A DNA stretch of 64,000 nt from Eubacteriales bacterium (GCA_030524175.1 JAUNHC010000027.1:1-64000), one strand, 5' to 3'; numbered from the stretch's first letter, positions 26,532-35,909 are shown. Numbers and translations are program-made. Notes: generated by a model not told the origin, from the letters alone.

Positions 26532-28487
26532 TCAGCAGATTTCAGCACCTGCAGGCATATCCTTTTCAGGAACCATAAGGGACAGGTTTCCTTCGGCATC
26601 CTCGGCACAGAGGATCATGCCTTCACTCATGATTCCGGCAAGCTTGGCAGGCTTCAGATTTGTGACTACCATAACCTTCTTTCCAACCATCTCTTCGGCT
26701 GAATAATGAGATTTAATGCCTGAAACGATCTGACGTACCTTACTTCCGATTTTTACCTGGGAGCAAAGAAGCTTCCTGGACTTTTTCACTTCCTCGCAGG
26801 CGATGATCTCTCCCACCTGGAACTGAAGCTTGCCGAAATCATCAAAGGTTATTTCAGCCTTAGGCTCAATGTCAATTACATTTTCATCCTCTTTTGGCTC
26901 CTCTTCAGCAACGGCCGGGTGAAGCTTTTCTACCTTTTCCATCACCTCTTTTATGTCAAGACGTGCAAAGAGGATCTCAGGTTTCTCAGTCACTTTGTTT
27001 CCTGAGGGATAAAGGCCAAAGGTCTTAAGGTCTTCCAGGCTTCTCTTCTCAGCGTTTAACTGTGCAAGGACTCTCTGGGTAGTATCAGGCATAAAGGATT
27101 CCAGCAGAGTCACACCCATGCAGATTCCTTCAACCAGATTATAAAGCACTGTGGCAAGACGATCCGCCTTGGCCTCATCCTTTGCCAAAGCCCAGGGCAT
27201 TGTCTCGTCAATATATTTGTTGCATCTTTTGAACAGGGAGAATACCTCTGTCATGGCATCGGCAACCCGCAGCTTCTCCATCTTTGCCTCCACTTTACCC
27301 GGTACCTCCAGGGCAAAGGCTTTCAGTTCATCATCTACAGGCTCTGCCACGCCTTTATTTTCCACCACGCCGCCGAAATACTTGTTAGACATGGAAATTG
27401 TACGGTTAACCAGATTTCCAAGAGTATTTGCAAGCTCGGAATTCAGGCGTTCCACCATCAGCTCCCAGGTGATGACACCGTCATTTTCAAAGGGCATTTC
27501 ATGAAGGACGAAGTAGCGCACAGCATCCACACCGAAGAAGTCCACAAGTTCATCTGCATAGAGCACATTTCCCTTAGACTTACTCATCTTTCCGTCTCCC
27601 TGCAGGAGCCAGGGATGTCCGAATACCTGTTTCGGAAGGGGCAGGTCCAGGGACATAAGGAAGATTGGCCAGTATATGGTATGGAAGCGAATAATATCTT
27701 TACCGATCAGGTGAAGGTCAGCAGGCCAGTTTTTGTTAAACTGCTCTGAGCTCTCCCCGTCACATTCATATCCGATTCCTGTAATATAGTTTGTGAGAGC
27801 ATCCAGCCATACATAAACCACATGTCCCGGATCGAAATCTACCGGGATTCCCCACTTAAAGGAAGTTCTGGATACACAAAGATCCTGCAGGCCCGGAAGG
27901 AGGAAATTATTCATCATTTCATTCTTACGGGACTCCGGCTGAATGAACTCCGGATGGGTGTTGATATGTTCAATAAGTCTGTCAGCATATTTGCTCATTT
28001 TAAAGAAGTATGCTTCTTCCTGTGCAGGCACACAAGGACGTCCGCAATCTGGACATTTTCCATCCACTAACTGGGATTCTGTGAAAAAGGATTCACATGG
28101 AGTACAATACATCCCCTCATAATGTCCTTTATAAATATCACCCTTGGCATACATTTTCTTGAAAATCTTCTGAACCTGCTTTTCATGTGACTCATCTGTG
28201 GTGCGGATGAATTTATCGTAGGATGTGTTCATCATATCCCAGATCCCCTTAATCTCACCTGCCACATTATCCACAAATTCCTTAGGTGTAATGCCTGCCT
28301 CTGCAGCCTTCAGCTCGATTTTCTGACCGTGTTCGTCAGTACCTGTCTGGAAAAACACCTCATATCCCTGCTGCCTTTTATAACGTGCTATGGCATCAGC
28401 AAGCACAGCCTCATAGGTATTGCCTATATGGGGCTTTCCTGAAGTATAAGCGATCGCTGTTGTAATGTAATACTTTTGTTTGTCCAT
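26532..28487 (-). CDS. metG: Methionyl-tRNA synthetase
   Basis: Product is 651 aa. Class I motifs are PHIGN near residue 17 and KMSKS (in DGKMSKSKGN). A zinc-knuckle insert carries CTPCESF...CPDCGRPC, and a carboxy-terminal Trbp111-like tRNA-binding domain (about residues 545-651) is present. The start MDKQKYYITTAIAY at 28487 follows AGGAG. A much longer in-frame reading runs into the T-box leader and is not credible. Controlled by the T-box upstream. Confidence 0.97.
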   Translation of the reverse strand: MDKQKYYITTAIAYTSGKPHIGNTYEAVLADAIARYKRQQGYEVFFQTGTDEHGQKIELKAAEAGITPKEFVDNVAGEIKGIWDMMNTSYDKFIRTTDESHEKQVQKIFKKMYAKGDIYKGHYEGMYCTPCESFFTESQLVDGKCPDCGRPCVPAQEEAYFFKMSKYADRLIEHINTHPEFIQPESRKNEMMNNFLLPGLQDLCVSRTSFKWGIPVDFDPGHVVYVWLDALTNYITGIGYECDGESSEQFNKNWPADLHLIGKDIIRFHTIYWPIFLMSLDLPLPKQVFGHPWLLQGDGKMSKSKGNVLYADELVDFFGVDAVRYFVLHEMPFENDGVITWELMVERLNSELANTLGNLVNRTISMSNKYFGGVVENKGVAEPVDDELKAFALEVPGKVEAKMEKLRVADAMTEVFSLFKRCNKYIDETMPWALAKDEAKADRLATVLYNLVEGICMGVTLLESFMPDTTQRVLAQLNAEKRSLEDLKTFGLYPSGNKVTEKPEILFARLDIKEVMEKVEKLHPAVAEEEPKEDENVIDIEPKAEITFDDFGKLQFQVGEIIACEEVKKSRKLLCSQVKIGSKVRQIVSGIKSHYSAEEMVGKKVMVVTNLKPAKLAGIMSEGMILCAEDAEGNLSLMVPEKDMPAGAEIC

Positions 28488-28587
28488 CTCTTTATCTCCT
28501 TTACTCATTATCAAAGCGGCTGTATGCAGTCCCGGAGTTTTATATATCATAAGGGAATTAAAAATTCCTGTCAGAACAAAATGGAAT

Positions 28588-28880
28588 ATAAAAAAACTCC
28601 CCCCTTCTACATGTGTAAAAGGACGAGAGCATCCGCTTCGTGTTACCACCTTTTTTCATCTGTCCCTCACAGAACAGACCTCTGCCGGTACAGAACCCCA
28701 CTCAAAGGATCCGATACCCCGGCGCTATAATGGGCGCTCCCATCGCAGCCTATGCCACACGGCAGTCGGTGCGCGGCTCCAAGACCATCTTCCTACGTGC
28801 CCTCCGTATCTCATCACACCAACAGAGACTCTCTGTAACGGACAACAACATGTACTCTTCTCTTCACAGCCTTTATCTTA
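28588..28880 (-). ncRNA. T-box leader of metG
   Basis: On the minus strand a long structured leader ends with the T-box core AAGGTGGTAACACG (28657-28639 region). A terminator (28630-28589, CTCTCGTCC...GGGGGGAG then seven T) follows. Stem I features such as AGAGAG and GGCACGTAGGAAG are upstream. ATG at 28788-28786, in GGAAGATGG, is a candidate Met specifier, though I did not fold the RNA. It should read uncharged tRNA-Met. Confidence 0.87.
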
Positions 28881-28992
28881 TTATTATCTAACTTATCATT
28901 AAATGCCCTGATTGTCAACGCCTCAGCTCAGTAAAACCTTAAAAAATCCTGGATTTTGGCAACGTTGGGACAAGCATGACCTGTTAAAATTT

Positions 28993-29439
28993 CTACAGCC
29001 TTCTCTGCCGGTGCCCCCATTTCCAAACCATACGGAACGTGATGGTAGTCAATGTTATCCCCGCCGACATGCTTGCAGCAAATAACAATGTATACGTGCT
29101 TTCCGTTCCAAAACCCACAAAATCCTTCTGCATGAGACAGTTCATTGCTCTGTAGAGGGCGGCCCCCGGAATCAGGGGAATGGCTGCCGCCACAAGAAAC
29201 ACAGTGACAGGGGTCTTATGGATCCTGGCCATACATTCTGCATAGAGCGTAAGCAAAACCGAAGCTACAAACCCGCACAGATAAGGATTATCACTAAAAC
29301 ATGCCACTGCGAGATAAATCCCCCAGGTAAGTCCTCCTCCCAAAGTGGCAAAGATAAGCTTTTCCCCGCGGATATTAAATAACGCAGCAAAACCAAATGA
29401 CCCCAGTAAGGCAGCTGTGAGCTGGACTGCTGTCTGCAT
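28993..29439 (-). CDS. Threonine/serine exporter family protein, small subunit (ThrE_2 type)
   Basis: Product is 148 aa with four or five membrane helices, matching the carboxy-terminal half of ThrE (DUF3815). It lies 14 bases after the partner encoding the other half. Together they form a split ThrE-type exporter for threonine/serine or related small acids; the substrate is not shown by sequence. Confidence 0.85.
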   Translation of the reverse strand: MQTAVQLTAALLGSFGFAALFNIRGEKLIFATLGGGLTWGIYLAVACFSDNPYLCGFVASVLLTLYAECMARIHKTPVTVFLVAAAIPLIPGAALYRAMNCLMQKDFVGFGTESTYTLLFAASMSAGITLTTITFRMVWKWGHRQRRL

Positions 29440-29453
29440 AATACGTACTCCTT

Positions 29454-30209
29454 TCAGAAGAGGAAATTTGCAAAGGTAAATCCCAAGGCTATGATAATAG
29501 CCAAGAGAATAGAATCCATAAACCGTATCAATCCGGTGATGGTATCACCGGAAAACATATCCCTGAGAGAATTGGTAAAGGCCAGACCTGGTATAAACAG
29601 CATGATATTTCCTATACTGATCAGATCCGCATGATTTCCCAGTCTGCACAAAACAGCCAGATTTGCCAGGAACCCACCCACACTTGCACAAAGGAGGGCG
29701 GTAATCAGACCATTCACAGACATTCTCTTTACAAAAGCTTCAAAAAATTTCAGCAGTATGCCTATTACAGCCGAGGACAGCATATCTTTCCAGTCTCCGC
29801 CGAAAAACACAGAAAAGGACCCGGAGATCAAGGCATAGATCAACAACTGCTGGGTAAACGTATATCTGGGCCCCTTCATGATCTTGTCCAGCTCCGTCTT
29901 GATCTGATCCGGCTCTGGCCTTGTCTCACATATTTTCCTGGACAGCCGGTTCAACTCATCCAGCTTATGAAGGTCATTTGCCATAGCAGACACTCTTCTT
30001 GTCTGTGTGTAAGTCTGTGCATCCTTCTCGTACATAGTGGTGACAATACTGGAAGTGATGGAAAACACATCAACACGCACTGCACCGTAAGCCATACAGA
30101 TCCTACGGATGGTATCCTCCACCCTTCCCACCTCTGCACCGCTGACGAGAAGCTGCTCTCCTATGGACATTGCACAATAAAGGTACTGTTCTGCTTCTTC
30201 CCGGTTCAT
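29454..30209 (-). CDS. Threonine/serine exporter family protein, large subunit (DUF1212)
   Basis: Product is 251 aa. A cytoplasmic amino-terminal domain (AMSIGEQLLVSGAEVGRVEDTI, typical of ThrE/DUF1212) is followed by about five membrane helices. The start MNREEAEQYL at 30209 follows AGGAGGGACTT; the longer reading to 30266 has no ribosome binding site. Confidence 0.87.
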   Translation of the reverse strand: MNREEAEQYLYCAMSIGEQLLVSGAEVGRVEDTIRRICMAYGAVRVDVFSITSSIVTTMYEKDAQTYTQTRRVSAMANDLHKLDELNRLSRKICETRPEPDQIKTELDKIMKGPRYTFTQQLLIYALISGSFSVFFGGDWKDMLSSAVIGILLKFFEAFVKRMSVNGLITALLCASVGGFLANLAVLCRLGNHADLISIGNIMLFIPGLAFTNSLRDMFSGDTITGLIRFMDSILLAIIIALGFTFANFLF

Positions 30210-30283
30210 AAGTCCCTCCTGCTGTCTTGATATGCTTATTATACGTTCTAGGACTTTTAGGCACAAGGCAATTTTCTGATTTT

Positions 30284-30488
30284 TTGTTCTAAGAACAAAG
30301 TGGACAAGTCCACTTCAACTCCCTGAATCCCTCACTCATGAGGGACTTGTACACTTTGTGCGCCAATGTGCAGCTGCGAAGCAGCCTTCCTCTGCACATT
30401 GTGTGCATCCCCCGGAGGGTTTTTATATACTAGGAAAGTCATAACCTTCTGGTCAGAACAAAATAGAGTACTTTCCTAGTATATAAAA
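30284..30488. repeat. Cluster of palindromes upstream of the exporter genes
   Basis: Within 205 bases there are five inverted repeats. They are TTGTTCT-A-AGAACAA (30284-30298), a 17-bp pair at 30295-30311/30343-30359 with one mismatch, an inner TCCCTC/GAGGGA, AATGTGCAG/CTGCACATT (30365-30400), and a perfect 19-bp pair at 30421-30439/30470-30488 with a 30-nt loop. No gene is present. Some may act as terminators or in the exporter leader. Confidence 0.7.
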
Positions 30489-30530
30489 GAGCATAATTCC
30501 AGCCATTTTTCCTGCTGAAATTATGCTTTT
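30486..30530 (-). terminator. Flavodoxin gene terminator
   Basis: On the minus strand GCATAATTTCAGC and GCTGGAATTATGC form a stem, followed by TCTTTTAT. Confidence 0.75.
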
Positions 30531-30585
30531 CATCATCTTACGTAAATCTATCCAGGATTATGTACACCTTCACAAAATCTTATTT

Positions 30586-31011
30586 CTATACCAAAGCTGT
30601 GCCTAATTTCCTGCACGCTTCCAACTCCTCATCTTCTGGTGTATTATTGGCGGTCAAACCTTCGTCCTGTAACATTTCAGCTCCTGCATTTTTCGTGCGT
30701 TCATACCAGCTTCGCATCCATTCCCCGTCACCCCAGTCATAGGAACCAAACAAAGCCACCTTTTTTCCTCCAAGCTTACCTTCAAGCTCTGTGAAGAATG
30801 GTTCAAATTCACCTTCCTCAAGCACTTCATCCCCCATTGCCGGGCATCCCAATGCAAGTGCATCATAGACTGCTGCCTTATCTGCCGTTGTATCGGAAAC
30901 TTCAATCAAATCAACTTCTGTCCCTGCCGCTTTCGCTCCTTCTGCCACTGCCCGTGCCATTGCCTCTGTGTTTCCTGTTGATGACCAATAAATCACTGCT
31001 GCTTTGCCCAT
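30586..31011 (-). CDS. Flavodoxin
   Basis: Product is 141 aa, the short-chain flavodoxin size. The FMN phosphate loop WSSTGNTEAMA is at about 9-19. The flavin-stacking regions GCPAMGDEVLE and GSYDWGDGEW are present. It carries electrons in place of ferredoxin, often under iron limitation. It is 31 bases downstream of the DUF3793 gene, so the two form an operon behind a possible metal-responsive promoter. Confidence 0.93.
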   Translation of the reverse strand: MGKAAVIYWSSTGNTEAMARAVAEGAKAAGTEVDLIEVSDTTADKAAVYDALALGCPAMGDEVLEEGEFEPFFTELEGKLGGKKVALFGSYDWGDGEWMRSWYERTKNAGAEMLQDEGLTANNTPEDEELEACRKLGTALV

Positions 31012-31042
31012 TTTCTAAGACCTCCTGATTTTCTCATCATTG

Positions 31043-31678
31043 TCAGGCTGTTTCCCTCTTTCGTTCCGTCAGGGACGCCTGATATATCTCTTCAGAAGCA
31101 AACTTGCATAAATGTTTCATACCCACAACCTGTAAAATTGAATATCCCTTTTGAATCTGTGCAGATATAAATTCCCGGCACATATCATAGTCAGCAAACA
31201 GCCGCCTGGCTGCTTCCACATCACCATATACCTTCCAATATCCGCAAAGCTTACACTCATTCCCGCCATATCTGTGGAACCCTTCCACATCTTCTGTGGG
31301 GTATCCTAAAAACAGACCAATCTCATGGGGGAAATCCTCGCTCACCTCAAATCGGCTTTTCAAATAAGAAATCATTTCTTCCAGTGTTCCTTTTTCCGGA
31401 TAACCGTGGGCTTTCAGAAGCTTTCTGGCCTCTATCTGCTGCAAACATGTTCCCAGCATCCCAGGACGGTATACAAAGACAAGATAATGTCTCCTGCAAC
31501 TGCAGATAATCTCCATACAGATACCCTCACCTTTAAGATTCTCTGAATATAATGCTGCAAGCTTCGGCAACTCCGGCATTTTCTCTTTTGAAAAGGATAC
31601 AAGATTAGAAGGCTTCATCCCCATCAAAACAGGGGAACAATGATAAGCTATGACAGATTCGAATTTTTTGCAGGTCAT
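31043..31678 (-). CDS. DUF3793 family protein
   Basis: Product is 211 aa, soluble, with CSPVLMGMKPSNLVSF near the start and HEIGLFLGYPTEDVEGFHRYGG in the middle, as in DUF3793 proteins of clostridia. Function is unknown. Pairing with flavodoxin suggests a link to iron or redox control. The family name rests on remembered pattern and context. Confidence 0.75.
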   Translation of the reverse strand: MTCKKFESVIAYHCSPVLMGMKPSNLVSFSKEKMPELPKLAALYSENLKGEGICMEIICSCRRHYLVFVYRPGMLGTCLQQIEARKLLKAHGYPEKGTLEEMISYLKSRFEVSEDFPHEIGLFLGYPTEDVEGFHRYGGNECKLCGYWKVYGDVEAARRLFADYDMCREFISAQIQKGYSILQVVGMKHLCKFASEEIYQASLTERKRETA

Positions 31679-31703
31679 AATGTACTCCTTTGCTTCTACT
31701 CTT

Positions 31704-31756
31704 AGTTAGTTTTATCTAACTTATTTTATATTATCATAAAAGTTAGTTAAAGTCAA
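31704..31756 (-). promoter_or_regulatory. Promoter and operator of the DUF3793-flavodoxin operon
   Basis: On the minus strand TTGACT (31756-31751) and TAATAT (31733-31728) are separated by 17 bases. Just downstream is the palindrome AGTTAG-N6-CTAACT (31704-31721), and a further half site AACTAAC lies in the spacer. The arrangement resembles iron-dependent DtxR/IdeR-type operators, but the binding protein is not proven. Confidence 0.55.
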
Positions 31757-31865
31757 CTTGTATAATGAATTTTGTTTTGCCTCAATATTAAACAGGCGCC
31801 AAAAGGAGCAGGGCTATCTGAGATCACTTACTCTAAAATTAGTTTAACTTTTTCAAAAAATAATG

Positions 31866-31923
31866 TTGACAAATCAAGTCTAGTATTTTATAATATTAAC
31901 ATCAGTAACCATTATTATTATTA
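31866..31923 (+). promoter_or_regulatory. perR promoter with shared operator
   Basis: TTGACA (31866) and TATAAT (31889) are separated by 17 bases. Ten bases later AGTAACCATTATTATTATTA (31904-31923) matches the operator found before the three reverse rubrerythrin genes, so autoregulation is likely. Confidence 0.75.
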
Positions 31924-31938
31924 GAGAAAGGAGGAGAT

Positions 31939-32337
31939 ATGATGGCATCACTGAAATACAGCCGTCAGCGAGAGTCTATCAAGGAATTTCTCATGACAAG
32001 GAAAGATCACCCGACGGCCGATGTGGTATATGAGAATATGAAGCTTATTTACCCTAATATCAGTCTTGGCACAGTATACCGTAATCTTTCTCTCCTTGCT
32101 GATATCGGCGAGATCAGAAAGCTTCCAAGCTTTGCAGGGGTGGACCGTTTCGACGGCAGGACTGAACAGCATTCCCACTTCATGTGTACACAATGTAATA
32201 AAGTCATTGACATGGAGAACGACAAGATTGACCGTTTTCTGGATAATGCCGGCAATGACTTTAAGGGACAGATTTCTGACTACAGCGTGAGATTTTTTGG
32301 GATTTGTGAAGATTGTTTGAAAAACCAAGGAAATTGA
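31939..32337 (+). CDS. perR: Fur family peroxide-responsive repressor, PerR-like
   Basis: Product is 132 aa. A winged helix (about residues 1-75, with TVYRNLSLLADIGEI) is followed by a metal-binding dimer domain with DRFDGRTEQHSHFMC and two zinc-type pairs, CTQC and CEDC. The His/Asp layout fits PerR, which senses peroxide by metal-catalysed histidine oxidation. It lies directly upstream of peroxide-reducing rubrerythrins and shares their operator. Confidence 0.88.
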   Translation: MMASLKYSRQRESIKEFLMTRKDHPTADVVYENMKLIYPNISLGTVYRNLSLLADIGEIRKLPSFAGVDRFDGRTEQHSHFMCTQCNKVIDMENDKIDRFLDNAGNDFKGQISDYSVRFFGICEDCLKNQGN

Positions 32338-32346
32338 AAATTTTAC

Positions 32347-32400
32347 TTGACAAGTCCAATTTTATATGTTAAATTAAAACAGTAATCATTACTATTATTA
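32347..32400 (+). promoter_or_regulatory. Promoter and operator of reverse rubrerythrin copy 1
   Basis: TTGACA at 32347 is followed by a weaker TTAAAT-type -10 region near 32369 and the operator AGTAATCATTACTATTATTA at 32381-32400. Confidence 0.7.
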
Positions 32401-32440
32401 AAACAAATTAAATCATATATAAGAAAAGGAGAAATGCAAA

Positions 32441-32983
32441 ATGGCAAAATGGGTATGTAATGTATGCGGCTATGTTCACGAAGGAGAAACTGCACCGGAG
32501 GTATGTCCAATCTGTAAGGCACCTGCTGAAAAATTCACAAAACAGGAATCCGAAATGTCCTGGGCTGCTGAGCATGTTGTAGGTGTTGCCAAGGGTGTGA
32601 GCGAAGACATCCTTGCTGATTTAAGAGCAAACTTCGAGGGTGAGTGCTCTGAGGTTGGTATGTATCTGGCAATGTCAAGAGTTGCACATAGAGAAGGATA
32701 TCCTGAAATCGGTTTATATTGGGAAAAAGCTGCTTACGAGGAAGCTGAACATGCTGCTAAATTTGCAGAGCTGTTAGGTGAAGTTGTAACAGACAGCACC
32801 AAGAAAAACCTTGAGATGCGTGTTGCTGCTGAGAACGGCGCTACCGCAGGTAAATTCGACCTTGCAAAACGTGCAAAAGAAGCTAATCTTGACGCAATCC
32901 ATGACACTGTTCATGAGATGGCAAAAGACGAGGCTCGTCACGGCAAAGCTTTCGAAGGTCTTCTGAAAAGATATTTTGGCTAA
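32441..32983 (+). CDS. Reverse rubrerythrin, copy 1
   Basis: Product is 180 aa. The amino-terminal rubredoxin site is C6/C9/C22/C25. A ferritin-like diiron domain follows, with [17 protein letters not shown] (about 101-104) and DEARH (about 163-167). This reversed domain order defines reverse rubrerythrin, which reduces hydrogen peroxide (and oxygen) in anaerobes with rubredoxin or NADH as donor. It differs from copy 2 at four residues and from copy 3 at about ten. Confidence 0.95.
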   Translation: MAKWVCNVCGYVHEGETAPEVCPICKAPAEKFTKQESEMSWAAEHVVGVAKGVSEDILADLRANFEGECSEVGMYLAMSRVAHREGYPEIGLYWEKAAYEEAEHAAKFAELLGEVVTDSTKKNLEMRVAAENGATAGKFDLAKRAKEANLDAIHDTVHEMAKDEARHGKAFEGLLKRYFG

Positions 32984-33049
32984 TAAGTAAGGGCAGTATG
33001 GTTAATCAATCTCCATGCTCATATCAAGCCGCAGATGAGAAGTGATTCT

Positions 33050-33086
33050 GAGACTTGGGAGTGTATATCTTCCAAGTCTCTTTTTC
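33050..33086 (+). terminator. Terminator between reverse rubrerythrin 1 and rubrerythrin
   Basis: GAGACTTGG and CCAAGTCTC arms are followed by TTTTTC. Rubrerythrin has no clear promoter of its own in the 47 bases that follow, so partial read-through is likely. Confidence 0.7.
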
Positions 33087-33133
33087 TAAACAAACCAATT
33101 GGGAAATTTTGTAAAAACAAGGAGGATTTACAT

Positions 33134-33670
33134 ATGTCTAAATACGCAGGAACAAAAACAGAGAAAAACTTATGGGATGCTTTTTCCGGGGAATCCCAGG
33201 CAAGAAATAAATATACATATTACGCTTCTGCTGCCAAGAAAGCCGGTTATGAGCAGCTTGCAGCTCTTTACTTAGAAACAGCAGACCAGGAAAAAGAACA
33301 TGCAAAAATGTGGTTCAAAGAAATCCACGGTATCGGAGATATTGCCGCTAATCTGGAAGACGCTGCAGCTGGTGAAAATTTCGAGTGGACTGACATGTAT
33401 GCACGCATGGCAAAAGAAGCAAGAGAAGAAGGCTTCGAAGAGCTGGCAGTAAAATTTGAAGGTGTTGCCCGTGTGGAAGCAGCTCACGAAAGACGCTACC
33501 AGAAATTATTAGACTCTTATAAAGCTGACAAAACTTTCAAAGGAGATGCTCCTCTTGGGTGGAAATGCCGTAACTGCGGATATGTCCACACTGCGGATGA
33601 GGCACCTGAGGTTTGTCCGGTATGTGCACATCCCAGAGCTTACTTTGAGAGGAAAGTGGAGAATTATTAA
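33134..33670 (+). CDS. rbr: Rubrerythrin (classical domain order)
   Basis: Product is 178 aa. A diiron ferritin-like domain ([39 protein letters not shown]) is followed by a carboxy-terminal rubredoxin domain (CRNCGY...CPVCAHP). It acts as a peroxidase in the cytoplasm. The start [12 protein letters not shown] follows AAGGAGGATTTACAT; an in-frame start at 33035 lies in the terminator and is rejected. Confidence 0.95.
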   Translation: MSKYAGTKTEKNLWDAFSGESQARNKYTYYASAAKKAGYEQLAALYLETADQEKEHAKMWFKEIHGIGDIAANLEDAAAGENFEWTDMYARMAKEAREEGFEELAVKFEGVARVEAAHERRYQKLLDSYKADKTFKGDAPLGWKCRNCGYVHTADEAPEVCPVCAHPRAYFERKVENY

Positions 33671-33926
33671 AATATTTGCAAAGGATCGCAAAGGGACCGC
33701 GCCCGGTCCCTCTGCACACCCTTCGGCTTGTGTTTTGAGCCGCCTTGGGTTGTTTATGTATGGCGGTTTCGGCAGGTGATGGCCCGCTTTGGTTTGGATA
33801 CCGGAGTGGGTTTTTTGTTGCTTCAAGTTTGCTTGTTGGAAAATGACTGGGGCTATATTAAGTTTTAGGAGCATATACTAATAAAATACGTTAATAAAAT
33901 ATGCGGAAAAATTTTCAAGAAAATAG
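33671..33926. other. Gene-free gap after rubrerythrin
   Basis: Contains a short GGGACC/GGTCCC hairpin at about 33693-33710 that may end the rubrerythrin transcript. Nothing else is recognised before the promoter at 33927. Confidence 0.4.
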
Positions 33927-33983
33927 TTGACAAATTTAATCAAGTATCCTATAATACAATCATAGTAATTGTTACTGTTATTA
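33927..33983 (+). promoter_or_regulatory. Promoter and operator of reverse rubrerythrin copy 2
   Basis: TTGACA (33927) and TATAAT (33950) are separated by 17 bases, with operator AGTAATTGTTACTGTTATTA at 33964-33983. Confidence 0.8.
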
Positions 33984-34058
33984 ATAAGTGATTCGGCAGT
34001 AACTGTTTGTATACATAATAAGATAAATATATAATAATAGAAAAAGGAGAAATGTAAA

Positions 34059-34601
34059 ATGGCTAAATGGGTATGTAATGTATGTGGTTATGTTCATGAG
34101 GGAGATGCTGCACCGGAGGTTTGTCCTATTTGTAAGGCTCCTGCTGAGAAGTTTACGAAACAGGAATCTGAAATGTCTTGGGCTGCTGAGCATGTTGTAG
34201 GGGTTGCCAAGGGTGTAAGTGAAGATATTCTCGCTGACTTGAGAGCTAACTTTGAAGGTGAGTGTTCTGAGGTTGGTATGTATCTGGCAATGTCAAGAGT
34301 TGCACATAGAGAAGGATATCCGGAAATCGGTTTATACTGGGAGAAGGCTGCTCATGAAGAGGCTGAACATGCTGCTAAGTTTGCAGAGCTTCTGGGCGAG
34401 GTAGTGACAGACAGCACTAAGAAGAATCTGGAAATGCGTGTAGCTGCAGAGAACGGCGCTACTGCAGGTAAGTTTGATCTTGCTAAACGTGCGAAAGAAG
34501 CTAATCTGGATGCGATCCATGATACAGTTCATGAGATGGCTAAGGATGAAGCCCGCCATGGTAAGGCTTTCGCAGGACTTCTGAAGAGATATTTCGGTTA
34601 A
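34059..34601 (+). CDS. Reverse rubrerythrin, copy 2
   Basis: Product is 180 aa with the same rubredoxin plus diiron layout as copy 1. Changes from copy 1 are E16D, T17A, Y99H and E172A. The DNA differs at many third codon positions, so the copies are old or divergently maintained and are not an assembly repeat. It has its own promoter, operator and terminator. Confidence 0.95.
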   Translation: MAKWVCNVCGYVHEGDAAPEVCPICKAPAEKFTKQESEMSWAAEHVVGVAKGVSEDILADLRANFEGECSEVGMYLAMSRVAHREGYPEIGLYWEKAAHEEAEHAAKFAELLGEVVTDSTKKNLEMRVAAENGATAGKFDLAKRAKEANLDAIHDTVHEMAKDEARHGKAFAGLLKRYFG

Positions 34602-34618
34602 TCACAAATATAATAATC

Positions 34619-34665
34619 CAGGCCGGTGTACTTATAGTAAATCTGTAAGTACACCGGCCTTTTTA
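34619..34665 (+). terminator. Terminator of reverse rubrerythrin copy 2
   Basis: GGCCGGTGTACTTA and TAAGTACACCGGCC form a perfect 14-bp stem, followed by TTTTT. Confidence 0.9.
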
Positions 34666-34715
34666 ATATACCAGAATTAGGGCGTGAAAGGGGTAGGAGC
34701 AAGCCTTCTTCCCAG

Positions 34716-35909
34716 TCACACATGGGGATATAAAGTGCTTATATCCCTCACTTCCACCCAGCGGTTTTCCCTGCTGCTTTTCAGGCATGCTTCAACAATC
34801 TCCATTGTCCTCCATCCATCTGTCAGACAGGCGTAGCCATAGTCGGACTTTTCTATTCCCAAATGAGTATAAAAATCATAGATTCCGTTTCGGAAGGCAT
34901 CCGCCCATCCTACGCTGTGCCCCGCCGGAAGTGATGCAAGCACCCTTGCTTTTTCTTCCAGCAGTTCAGGGGATGCATAAATATCTTCATTTCCCCTGTC
35001 CCGGTGCCCGATCCACAAATGATCCATCCGTTCCTGGTCCCATTTCATGGAAGCTTTTGTTCCGCTTACAGAAATACTCATTCCGTTTTTTCTGCCAGCA
35101 CAAACCTGGCTTAAATATAAGAGTCCGTGTATGCCCCCTTCAAACTCCAGCATGATAAATGCCGCATCCTCTGAATCCACAGCTATGCTGGTAAATATAT
35201 TTTCCTTTGAGCTTTCTCCCTTGGAATGGTTTTCACTTTGGGAAAAGGTTCCTTTGCTTACCGCCGGCTTTTTCCTGACAGGATATAAGTTTATAAGCCT
35301 GGCATAGACTGAGATGACTTTCCTTCCCAGTATATATTCCATAGTGTCCAGACAATGAGAACCGATATCGACCGCAGCTCTGCTTTCTCCTCCCATCATG
35401 GGGTCCATGCGCCAGTCATAATCAGTATCATAGAGAAGCCAGTCCTGAAGGTATTCCCCATAGATTAAAAAAGGAGTCCCTATTTTTCCATTCTCAATCC
35501 GGGCTTTCATCTCATGAACCATAACATTGTTTCTGTAATTAAAGTTTACAGCCCCGCACACTCCCTTCTCTCCTGCCAGAGAAACAAGTTCCTCCGCCTG
35601 TGAAGCCTTCAGAGTCAAGGGTTTTTCACAATATATATGCTTTCCGGACAAAATGCATTCTCTGTTCACCGGGTCATGCATGTATGTGGGTGTACAATTA
35701 TGTATCACATCTATTTCAGGATCCTTCAGCATATCCTTGTAATCTCTGTAAAAATCAGGTATCGCATACTCCTGCTGTACGGCTCTGCCTGCCTCTTCAT
35801 TGATATCCGATATGGCTTTCACTGAAACGCCCGGTATCCGGCTGACTGCTTCTATATGCTGTTTCCCGATAAAACCTGTACCGATGATTCCTGCCTTGTA
35901 TTCCTTCAT
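34716..35909 (-). CDS. Gfo/Idh/MocA family oxidoreductase
   Basis: Product is 397 aa. The NAD(P) motif GIIGTGFIGKQH is at 8-19. The catalytic lysine lies in CEKPLT (about K96), and GSHCLD near residue 180 is the usual substrate-site block. By family it oxidises or reduces a hydroxyl of a sugar or cyclitol. The start MKEYKAGIIG follows AGGTGACAGT; the longer reading from 35960 runs through the upstream gene. It is the last gene of an operon with an isomerase, a bicupin and a sugar importer, and overlaps the isomerase gene by four bases. Confidence 0.92.
   Translation of the reverse strand: MKEYKAGIIGTGFIGKQHIEAVSRIPGVSVKAISDINEEAGRAVQQEYAIPDFYRDYKDMLKDPEIDVIHNCTPTYMHDPVNRECILSGKHIYCEKPLTLKASQAEELVSLAGEKGVCGAVNFNYRNNVMVHEMKARIENGKIGTPFLIYGEYLQDWLLYDTDYDWRMDPMMGGESRAAVDIGSHCLDTMEYILGRKVISVYARLINLYPVRKKPAVSKGTFSQSENHSKGESSKENIFTSIAVDSEDAAFIMLEFEGGIHGLLYLSQVCAGRKNGMSISVSGTKASMKWDQERMDHLWIGHRDRGNEDIYASPELLEEKARVLASLPAGHSVGWADAFRNGIYDFYTHLGIEKSDYGYACLTDGWRTMEIVEACLKSSRENRWVEVRDISTLYPHV

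Noticed and set aside
32441-34601. Assembly duplication of the reverse rubrerythrin gene
   Set aside because: The copies differ at many silent positions and have distinct flanks, so they are real separate genes.
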